DNA of 64,000 bases from positions 2,108,001-2,172,000 of the forward strand of contig WHUZ01000004.1 of assembly GCA_015179045.1 (NCBI GenBank), in the 5' to 3' direction. Positions 38,320-46,610 of this stretch are shown here, piece after piece. The position numbers and the translations under genes are program-made. This DNA is from Kalaharituber pfeilii. Taxonomy: Eukaryota > Ascomycota > Pezizomycetes > Pezizales > Pezizaceae. The notes beneath the pieces are model-generated. The model had not been told where the DNA came from. It saw only the letters and a program-made list of their open reading frames with translations, and made no database searches. Numbering within the stretch: the stretch's first letter is position 1; each line of letters starts with the position of its first letter.

Positions 38320-38753
38320 TTTGCTCGTGCTTGCAGACGACGTGCAATGCGTGAGAGCTCTGCGACAAGCTTTGGGCCGCTTCACGTCTGCCAAGGCCGC
38401 TAACCCATGTTCGCGCAAGGTTGGCATTGGACCGTTAGAGTAAAGCAAACTGGTGCCGAATGGGGCAGGTTAGGTGTCTGGCCATGGTTGGGCACGAGAC
38501 TATCCTCTTGTGTGTCGCGGAGCGCGGCGGGGTGCGGTTATCAGGCGCACCCTACTAGTAAGAAGCAGCTTTCCAAAGCTGTAACAAGAACCTTTTATAA
38601 CCGCTCGATGCTACCCTCTAGCTCTAGCCTCCCATCGTTCCAAAACTCCGCCGTGATAAGGCTGACTACCTGGAATGTTATACCCGTCTGTAGCGTGCTT
38701 GTATTAGCTCTCTCTCTCTCTCTCTCTCTTCATAGAATCTAAGGGCTCAAACC
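38320..38753. promoter_or_regulatory. Divergent promoter spacer between FRG1 and the dioxygenase gene
   Basis: A 434-bp spacer between two start codons. A TC dinucleotide run of about 20 bases (38709-38728) lies some 25 bp upstream of the dioxygenase ATG, a typical pyrimidine-rich leader element. GGCACGAGAC followed by TA at 38491-38502 resembles the end of the TA-flanked elements elsewhere in the window and may be a solitary remnant. Confidence 0.45.
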
Positions 38754-40331
38754 ATGTCATTCGAAACTGCAAAGCCTGTTGCCGTGACCTTCGAGCAACT
38801 CCAAAAAGGTGTGTGAATTCCCACATACTTTCCACGCGGAATATTGCTATACACTAAGGAAATAGCTTCTGACTATATACAGGAAATGTTAGTGATGAAG
38901 CATTGGTAGAAGCCTTTGGCCCAGATTCTTTGGGTATCATTGTTGTCTCTGATCTACCTTCGAGATTCGTTCCGTTGAGGAAGCGGGTGCTTTCATACGC
39001 TTCTCACCTCGGCAACCTTCCTGCAGAGGAACTTAAGGCTTTGGAGCATCCTGAGGCGAAGTATCTGGTTGGATGGTATAATCATCATTCCTGCTCGGTA
39101 TTATTTGAGATCCTTTTGCTGACTTGTTGCAATGTAAGGTCATGTGGAAAGGAGATGCTCTCTAATAACAGGGTGGATACACTAAAAGGGTCATATTATG
39201 TGAACTGTGCATTCTATAAGGATCCGAAGCTAGATGGAGCTGAAGGAGATTACCCTAATCTTCCTGAATATACAAAAGGGAATATATGGCCGAAGGAAGA
39301 GTTACTGAGAGGCTTCAAGGAAGCAGTTCAAGAGCTGGTATTCCGCTCACATTCTCCTATCGATACAATAGGCGGTTCTAATTCAGTATACTGAATAGTG
39401 CACTTTAGTAATTGATACTGCATTGCTGGTGGCCAGGGTGGGTTCCTGATGAAATCATGGCAATTAGAGTTTTGCTCACAGTTGGGTTTACAGGCTTGTG
39501 ATAGATACGGTAGAGTAATTTCGGTTCACTCTCAAGTATCTCCTATTTTTTTTTTTTTGTTGAGTCTAACACCATCCAGCCCAGAAACATATCAAAGGTT
39601 ACACCTCAGGTTATCTGGAGCATGTCGTGAAGACATCTTCCACAACCAAGGCCAGGCTCCTACACTACTTCCCGCCTCCAACACTTGAGAATGGCAAGAC
39701 TGAGGAAGACGAGGACTTGGATAATTGGTGTGGTATGGTGCAGCAAACCATTGTGTAGTCCTTCCATGTTGCTAACATGATGTTCAGGGACTCATAAAGA
39801 TCACGGGTGCCTTACCGGACTGACTAGCGCAATGTATGTTGATGAAGCCAATCAACCCATCAACATTGCCAATGGAGTGGAACTTGCAGAGCTCCCCGCT
39901 GCACCTGATCCAGCTGCCGGTCTGTATATCAGGAACAGGAAGGATCAGATCTACAAAGTTGGAATTCCGAGAGACTCGCTGGCGTTCCAGACAGGAGAAG
40001 GTCGATCACCTCTATTGTACTGCACCTCGTTTGCATACACTGATTGAGGATGTTATAGCTCTCGAGGTCATAACGGAAGGGAAATTTAAGGCTGTACCTC
40101 ACTTCGTAAGGGGCTGCAGAGCGAACCTAGCAGGTGGGGTCGCGAGGAACACAATTGCTGTCTTTACTCGTACGTCAAAACTTCTCTGTATATAACTATC
40201 CCTATTTAAGCTATACTGACCACTGATACGCCCATATAGAACCAAATCTTTACGCCAAAGTGGATAAAAATCGTGATTTCGCAACATTCGCAAAACAAAT
40301 AGTTGAGCAAAATACTACTGATGGGATGTAA
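38754..40331 (+). CDS. Isopenicillin N synthase-like 2-oxoglutarate/Fe(II) dioxygenase (362 aa)
   Basis: Exons: 38754-38808, 38883-39075, 39139-39337, 39437-39509, 39580-39732, 39788-40000, 40059-40169, 40240-40331; reading frame closes exactly. The N-terminus (PDSLGIIVVSDLP) is the DIOX_N-like part. The catalytic double-stranded beta-helix has the iron ligands H227 and D229 (THKDHGCLTGL) and H310 (AVPHFVRG), with R325 and T327 (ARNT) as the expected co-substrate anchor. The protein resembles a widespread fungal family of uncharacterised non-haem dioxygenases; substrate unknown. Oddities: intron 6 starts with GTCGAT rather than a GTAAGT-like donor, and the start of exon 4 is chosen only by phase and by the following ACDRY block, so exons 3-4 are the least certain part. 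No secondary-metabolite cluster surrounds it, so a penicillin role is not implied. Confidence 0.85.
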
Positions 40332-40525
40332 AGGGGAGGTATAGCTATATTGCACGTTCTTTATACTTTTATCTCTTTGGGAGATTTTCGTCCTTGCTTC
40401 TTTGCTCTATAAACATAGAGTCGCAGGTTGAAAAAGGTTCGATCCGACGTACCTGATATATAGGTTCCGCTATGTGATTCTATCTTCGTATTAATTTACA
40501 AGTAGTTATGTACTGCCCCAGGCTA

Positions 40526-40604
40526 GTCTCATGCCAAGCCCCTAGGGCACTCTCCGAGGTTGGCACCCTCCGAGCGCAGCGAGGGTCTTGACTATCTTTC
40601 GTTT
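40526..40604 (+). repeat. Left terminal inverted repeat of the 5.7-kb element
   Basis: Pairs with 46175-46236 on the other strand. Relative to the right copy it carries an additional GTTGGCACCCTCCGAG, which looks like an imperfect duplication of the adjoining GGGCACTCTCCGAG. Confidence 0.8.
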
Positions 40605-40836
40605 TTTTGTGCGGCAACTTTTGTCTACGGAGCACACCATAGTAATTTTTCGTAGACGCAGCTAATCACTTGGCACACTGCGTCGACGCGTCTAGCGTCG
40701 GCCCATGGATTCTAATCTCAGGGCCCACACCACAACAGAACATCATCACAATAAAATTCGGACCCACTGCCTCACCTCAATCATTCTCATAACCTATCTG
40801 TTCGTCATCTTAGTAATATACAAATTTGTATCCACT

Positions 40837-42629
40837 ATGGATTTTACTCTGGGTCCAAGCACCCGTGCCAAAGTCCAGCTCAAAGGCTTGAATCCTACTA
40901 AGGAAGATCCCCTATTCCAAATGCCACCCTTGGACTCAGCATCAGTGATAATCAAGCGCGAGCGAGATGCCCCCGAAAGTGCGGATACAAGGGTCAGCAA
41001 ACGGCCCCGTGGACGCGGAGGAAGGAAGAGTTTGAACACCCAGAGCAGAATGCAAGCAATGGAAAAACAGTATGGAATTGGAGCTGTGCAAGAAGCGCAA
41101 GCATTGGTGCTTGATGACTATCGTGAGATTGTAAATGCATATCCTGTCGACGCTGATAAGGATGCTATGCAGGGGTTGCTCAACTTTGGTATTCGCAGAA
41201 TCACGGTTCGACAGTTTTTATATCAGTCCTGAACAACGAATAATTCTTTGCAATCTCATGCTTCCCCACTGGGCCAGCAAGGAGATGATCTCCGAATATT
41301 CGAAATATTTCTCAAAGGCATACCTGCACCTCTCAGCCAAGTGGAGGAAGAGTGCAGATGAACTTGCACTTGGCATCTATGAGGCCTTCAGTGAAGCGTT
41401 TGGGGCAGGTAGCATGGAATTGAAACAGTGCTTGGAAAGTCATGAAAAATTCATTGAGAGATATGAATTGCCAGCTTCAGATTTAGTTGGCCTTTGGGAG
41501 CCCATGGGTCGTGTGGTCAGCATCGAGGTGCTTAATTCTGGCCGCCCTGGCGGTGATAGCATATGGCGGATCTATATGCGGAGGGAGTCACATATCGCTA
41601 TCTGCGTAGACGAGCATATGCACTTTGGCAATCTGGCGGGCAAGTGAGCAAGAGTTCCGGTACAGATATTTTCTCCTATCAGGAACTGAAGGATTTTCAA
41701 ATGGAAACGCTGAAGAGAGTGCCGAAATACCTACCAGACCTAACAGTCGATCTCCCTAAATCCCAGAAGGAATGGAGTGCGTTCAATACTAGGGCCGAGA
41801 AACTCACTGCTGTTTTGGCGGAGGTCGCAGAAACCAATTTCAAACAGCCAGGAGTGCCATCGAATGTAAATGCTGCCGTCAATATCCGACGTATCCAGGA
41901 GGCAGAGGGATTAGATGAGGAAGAAATGGAAGAAGAATCAGAAGCTATTGATTTGAGCAATATTACGGAGGTGCCTGACCCTCTGCCAACTTGTAAGTAT
42001 TTAGGCTTGGGGATAATCAAAGGTGGAAGACTAACGGACCTTCAGTGAGCTTGCCAGAGGATACCCAGTTTGGTTCCGCGCGCGAGAGGGGCGAGTTCCT
42101 AGCAAACTTGTCAACTCCGGGATTGTTGGAATATTGCAATTACCGTTGTGACTTGGAATACGAGTATTTGGCTGAGCAGATGGAGATTTTACGTGACCGA
42201 TGCACCAAGATCGAGAAGATCAAGGAGGAAATTAAGGCAAAGGCGGAGGCACGCGCCCGTAGGATGCAGATTGTGGCTGATTTGGAAAGCAAGTGTAGAG
42301 GGGAATGGTCGGAAGTGCTGGGGCAAATTCTTCCTGGTGGAAGCAACAGGCAAAAGCTAAGCCCAGCTCCATCGAAGCTGGGTACGTCAGTGGCTGAGGG
42401 GTCGAAAATAGTTGGGCGGTTGTCAGGAAGTTTGCTGGGCAAGGGAGGGGCGGCTGGGCCCTCCGTTACTTCGGGTAAAGAAGAAGGCAAACTGGCTAAG
42501 GACAAGAATAAGGATGTTAAGGAGGAATCCTCAGACGATAGTGACGATGCATCTGATAACGAGCAAGTGGGAGACACTGGTGCAAAAGAGGATAGATTGA
42601 AGGATTCAGATGCCACCAGTGGTCATTAG
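40837..42629 (+). CDS. Orphan nuclear-type protein carried by the TIR element (516 aa)
   Basis: Exons: 40837-41122, 41199-41552, 41666-41992, 42046-42629; introns GTGAGA..GCAG, GTGATA..ACAG and GTAAGT..TCAG, frame consistent. I do not recognise the family. The N-terminus has a basic run (KRPRGRGGRKS, about residue 50-60) that could be a nuclear localisation signal. Residues about 95-230 are mixed alpha-helical (SPEQRIILCNLMLPHWASKE, YFSKAYLHLSAKWRKSADEL). An acidic stretch (GLDEEEMEEESEAID) is followed by a helix-rich segment (CDLEYEYLAEQMEILRDRCT) and a charged tail (EESSDDSDDASDNEQ). No DDE, HUH or polymerase motif is visible. An in-frame upstream ATG at 40705 would add 44 residues with a hydrophobic run (TSIILITYLFVILVIYKFV); I prefer 40837 because the rest looks nuclear. 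Intact exons in such a setting suggest selection or recent arrival. Confidence 0.65.
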
Positions 42630-43387
42630 CCTAGCCTAGCCTAGCCTCGTGGGAAGACTGATACCTGATGTGTGTCAAGCCACTGAGAAACTATCATGAG
42701 ACTAACCGGGCACCGTGTCATGATGATGTTTAGTCTTAAACTAGAAGTCTATTCAGTGTAGTTAGACTGGGAATTATAGTGTGCGAAACTTTATGCTGGT
42801 AGCGAGTACTTAGCTGAATGTTGCTCTAATAATCATCCTCTTGTAATCTCCTGAATGAGCGTTAATGGAAAGCTCATTTACTCCAAACTGAAGAGCTCAT
42901 AGTATGATTGTAGCTGTCAACGGAGGCAGAAAGTGCATATGGTAGGTGGTTCTACAGAGACTAGAAGTACCCTATGATAAACCTAATAGAGTCGCTAACC
43001 CCGTTCTCATTTCCAACGTTTCCGCCAGCATTCGGAAGATGTTTGGAACCTTCTAGCCGGCCATCTTGAGTGTCGAAGCAATTGGAACCAATGGAAACAG
43101 AAGGCAGTTTCCATTGCCAACGTACTGGGAGAGTCTGAGAATAAGCGCTCTGCTCCTTCCACCACCAAGACAAACATCTCCATCAAGCAGAGGTCCTTCG
43201 ATATATAAAGCGAGTGTTCGGGGATGTAAATCTTATGCCGTTTGTGATGTTTCCCCTTCGGGTAGTTGTTCCTGTAGTTTCAACCGATTGTTGATAACTT
43301 GGATCTTAATCATAAGACTAACCTTGATCCACAACAAAGCTCAAAAGATACAAGAACTATAACAGCAGTCTCACTTGATACTATAAT
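42630..43387. other. Non-coding interior of the TIR element
   Basis: Begins with a short CCTAG repeat (42628-42647). CATGAGAC followed by TA at 42695-42704 resembles the outer ends of the element and may mark an older inner boundary. Frames near 42965-43060 (PNRVANPVLISNVSASIRKM) and 43037-43205 (NWNQWKQKAVSIANVLGESE) look coding-like but are not joined by any obvious intron; they may be relics. Confidence 0.4.
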
Positions 43388-43804
43388 ATGCACTTCGAGA
43401 CCGCAGGATTATCCCCAAGGGAGGATCGAGCACTGGAGGTATCACTGAATGCAAATGCCATCGTATGTCAGTCGTCGACGCACCTCCCGGCGGCAGAAGA
43501 GGAATTGCGAACCGACGTACAACAGCCGCGCAATGCCAAAAGAAGAAAGCTACCTTGGGTATTGGGAGATTCATCAGCATCGAAAAAACAAATGACAGCT
43601 CATGAAAAAAATAAGGTGAAAAGCATTCTCTTTAATATGGGCATCACGTTAACTGGAGATCAGGTATCGACAAGCGCTAAGGGTGCGTCGACGCCGTCGA
43701 CAGGGGCGTCGACAGCCAGTAACACGACGTCGACGGCCACTAAAACGACGTCGACGCCGTCGACAGGGGTGTCGACAGCGATAGCTGGGTGCTCTGGAAG
43801 CTAG
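43388..43804 (+). CDS. Hypothetical Lys-rich/Ser-Thr-rich ORF in the element (138 aa)
   Basis: One uninterrupted frame from ATG 43388. It has a charged middle (QPRNAKRRKLPWVLGDSSAS, KKQMTAHEKNKVKSILFNMG) and a tail of Ala-Ser-Thr repeats encoded by GTCGAC-containing units. The middle part is duplicated, in decayed form, at 44010-44235. I recognise no domain. It may be a separate small gene, a last exon of a longer one, or a chance frame; the tail repeat is clearly related to the minisatellite further right. Confidence 0.3.
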   Translation: MHFETAGLSPREDRALEVSLNANAIVCQSSTHLPAAEEELRTDVQQPRNAKRRKLPWVLGDSSASKKQMTAHEKNKVKSILFNMGITLTGDQVSTSAKGASTPSTGASTASNTTSTATKTTSTPSTGVSTAIAGCSGS

Positions 43805-44009
43805 TTACAAGACTACAGTTTTCCCTTGCTATACTGGATGCTCTCAGGTTGCTACATCCCGCTCCCATACAAAACCCTCTTGCTATACCGGACGCACTAA
43901 GAATACCGGACCGGACAGGAATTGCCAGGCACTTACCCCCCTGTCTTAAACCTAATAGAGGCTTCAAGCAGAGGTCATTCAGATAATTGCAGTCATATAT
44001 TAGTTATTG

Positions 44010-44235
44010 ATGTACCTTTTGGTGACAGAAGAGGAATTGCAAAGGAATGTACAACAGTTATGCAATACCAAAAGAAGAAGAAACCTACCTTAGGTATCGA
44101 AAGATTTACTAGCATTAAAAAAACCAATGACGGCTTATCAAAAAAAATAAGGTGAAAAGTATCGAGTCTTTTTATTATGAGTATTATATTGATAGAAGAT
44201 TAGGTATCAACAAGCGCTAAAGGTGCTGTCGACGC
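44010..44235 (+). repeat. Decayed second copy of segment 43465-43693
   Basis: The copy follows the upstream segment closely (GACAGAAGAGGAATTGC against GGCAGAAGAGGAATTGC, then matching blocks through AAAAGAAGAA, ACCTTGGGTAT/ACCTTAGGTAT, AATAAGGTGAAAAG and CAACAAGCGCTAA). Most differences are C-to-T or G-to-A, for example CAGCCGCGCAATGCC against CAGTTATGCAATACC. The second copy is therefore AT-shifted and its frame is broken. Confidence 0.75.
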
Positions 44236-44890
44236 CCTTGTCGACAGCAGCGTCGACAGCAGCGTCGACAGCAACAGCAGCGTCGACAGCAGCGTCGACA
44301 GCAACAGCAGCGTCGACAGCAGCGTCGACAGCAACAGCAGCGTCGACAGCAGCGTCGACAGCAATAGCAGCGTCGACAGCAGCGTCGACAGCAATAGCAG
44401 CGTCGACAGCAGCGTCGACCGCAATAGCAGCGTCGACAGCGGCGTCGACAGCAGCGTCGACAGCAACAGCAGCGTCGACAGCAACGTCGACAGCAACAGC
44501 AACGTCGACAGCGGCGTCGACAGCAGCGTCGACAGCAGCGTCGACAGCAACAGCAGCGTCGACAGCAACGTCGACAGCAACAGCAACGTCGACAGCGGCG
44601 TCGACAGCAGCGTCGACAGCAACAGCAGCGTCGACAGCAACGTCGACAGCAGCGTCGACAGCAACAGCAGCGTCGACAGCGGCGTCGACAGCAGCATCGA
44701 CAGCAACAGCAACGTCGACAGCAGCGTCGACAGCAACAGCAACGTCGACAGCGGCGTCGACAGCAGCGTCGACAGCAACAGCAGCGTCGACAGCAGCGTC
44801 GACAGCAGTGTCAATAGCAGCATCGACAGCAGCGTCGGCAGTGGCATTCACAGTGGCGTCGACGCAACAGCAGCATCAACAGCGGCATCG
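44236..44890. repeat. GTCGAC-bearing minisatellite (GCGTCGACAGCA with ACAGCA inserts)
   Basis: About 650 bp built from a 12-mer GCGTCGACAGCA and an extra hexamer ACAGCA, giving 12- and 18-bp units; point variants (GCG/GCA/ACG start) show some higher-order repetition. Nearly every unit contains the palindrome GTCGAC. Three frames on the two strands stay open across the array because the unit lengths are multiples of three; these encode Ala-Ser-Thr, Val-Asp-Ala and Ser-Thr-Leu-Leu repeats. Confidence 0.95.
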
Positions 44891-44939
44891 ACAGCAGCGT
44901 CAATTTAACACGCATGGCAGGTCTCTTTTCAAGTTGATG

Positions 44940-45535
44940 GCAACCCGATGAGTCAACATTAGCTGAATTTGACAGATATAACAGGTCCCCGTTGCAAGCG
45001 CGAGATGCAAGATGTAGCAGAATAAGCTCAATTTAATAGGTTATCCAGGTCTATTTCCACTGTACGAGATGTGGCAGAATAAGCTAACGGCGTGAGATAT
45101 GGTAGAATGAGCTCAATTTATAGGTATTGCAGGTCCATTTCTACCTTGCTAGATATGGCAGAATGAGCCAAATTTGACAGGTATGAGAGGTCCTATACGA
45201 CAGTATGAGATATGATAGAATGAGCTCAATTTAACACATATGTCAGGTCCTACACAACGGTATGAGATGTAACAACATGAGCTGAATTTGATATGTATAG
45301 TAGGTCTCTTTCGATGGCATGTGATAAGGCAACATGAGCTCAATTTAATAAGTATGGTACACCTCCCTTAACGGCGTGAGAGGTGGCAGAATAAGCCGAA
45401 TTTGATACCTATGCTAGGTTCTATACAATGACATGAGATATGGCAAATTGAGTAGGAATGGCATAGCTCACTTGACAGCGCATGATAAGGCAATATGAGC
45501 TCAATTAAACAGGTATGGCAGGTCTTCTAAGATTG
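44940..45535. repeat. Degenerate tandem array of about 60-bp units
   Basis: Roughly nine diverged units share GAGATATGGCAGAATGAGCT, CAATTTAA and GGTATGGCAGGTC. The AGGTC landmark recurs near 44981, 45047, 45131, 45188, 45245, 45302 and 45522, spaced about 57-66 bases or a multiple. There is no convincing coding potential. Confidence 0.75.
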
Positions 45536-46174
45536 TAATCTGTAGTGGAATAAGAATACGGTGGAGCAGTAGTAGAAGAGATGGAATAGTGGAGGGCACT
45601 TGTATATAGATCAGCATAGCTAGTTATTAATGAACAAACAATTGGTTGCCAAACATGATATTATGGCGTGGTAGAATAAATCTATGCAATGAGCGTGGGA
45701 GGCGTGAGTAGTCAACTACTAATTCTGAGGATATAGTCTGTAATTGGTAATGTAGAGCATATAAGTCTAGAATTGATAACATAGTAAATATCAGGCTATA
45801 GTTGAGGATACATAAATAAAAAAGAGCCAAATTCCAGATGCCAGAGAAAATACTCAACATTGAGGAGGACAGCCGACGTGGAAAGCCATCCAGACACAGT
45901 GTTAGAAAAGTTCTATTACTGGGATAGGCGGTTGACGTCCCATGGCATTAATGCATCTGACGCATGGAACGCCTTGGGATGTGAACAATTTTTTTTTTGC
46001 TAATGAGTGTTTGTGATGAAAAATGAGCCTATGATGGTGTACGTACAGGGTTGCAGTAAATAGAACTAATTACAGCTTAGTTACAACTACAAGTTTTTCT
46101 GTCGACGTAGCAACCGTAGTTTCTAAGGGACCTTAGACGGTTGCCTTCGCCAAGGACAAGCTTTGCCATAACTA
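45536..46174. other. Right interior of the TIR element
   Basis: AT-leaning DNA without a recognisable gene or repeat; frames are short. It ends at the right terminal inverted repeat. Confidence 0.5.
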
Positions 46175-46236
46175 AACGAAAGATAGTCAAGACCCTCGCT
46201 GCGCTCGGAGAGTGCCCTAGGGGCTTGGTATGAGAC
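46175..46236 (-). repeat. Right terminal inverted repeat of the 5.7-kb element
   Basis: Reverse complement of the left end, with one mismatch near the tip (CATACC against CATGCC) and without the 16-base insertion. It is followed directly by TA. Confidence 0.8.
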
Positions 46237-46610
46237 TACCCCCAGGCGCATTGCAAAGGTATGCCTGTGTACTACGTAAATGAGTAAATTGATTTCAAAA
46301 GAATTGAAGCAAGTGAATCCTACAATGGGTGCATGTGGATGAAACGTGAGTACGAGAACAGCCATCAGTGGTCTGTGCAACTAGACTAACAGTCATACTT
46401 GTTCTGGTTGGCATGAACCGGGTTAGAATAATGACGGACTTGGCTTCTAGGGGCTGCGTGCCCGCTGCGGCTCCATATCTCGTAGTTGTATCACCATTCC
46501 AAAACATTTGTTAATGCTAGGACACGTTTTGATACTTGAAGTGCTCCACGGAAGGAAAAACAAAGGCGACCGCGAGATAGAGTCTCGCCCTCTCCTCACC
46601 CAACTCTGAC

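Larger units (their letters stand above)
40526..46236. mobile_element. 5.7-kb TIR element with TA flanks and cargo gene
   Basis: Left end 40526-40604 and right end 46175-46236 are long inverted repeats. The left reads GTCTCATGCCAAGCCCCTAG, then GGCACTCTCCGAG, a 16-base insertion, then CGCAGCGAGGGTCTTGACTA and TCTTTCGTT. The reverse complement of the right reads GTCTCATACCAAGCCCCTAG and then the same sequence without the insertion, about 61 of 62 positions matching. TA borders both ends (40524-40525; 46237-46238), as in Tc1/mariner-type insertions. Inside are one intact multi-exon gene (40837-42629), an internal duplication, two tandem arrays and no recognisable transposase or reverse transcriptase. 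It sits neatly between the dioxygenase and the Artemis-like gene. Whether the unit moves, and by whose transposase, is unknown. Confidence 0.7.

Noticed and set aside
38754..40331. Penicillin-type biosynthetic cluster suggested by the IPNS-like fold
   Set aside because: Neighbours are housekeeping genes (FRG1, NPR2) and a repair nuclease; no NRPS or acyltransferase is present.
44223..44951. Frames of more than 210 codons open on both strands (Ala-Ser-Thr, Val-Asp-Ala and Ser-Thr-Leu-Leu repeats)
   Set aside because: They are open only because the minisatellite units are 12 and 18 bp; three overlapping frames cannot all be genes and none has a credible start or unique sequence.
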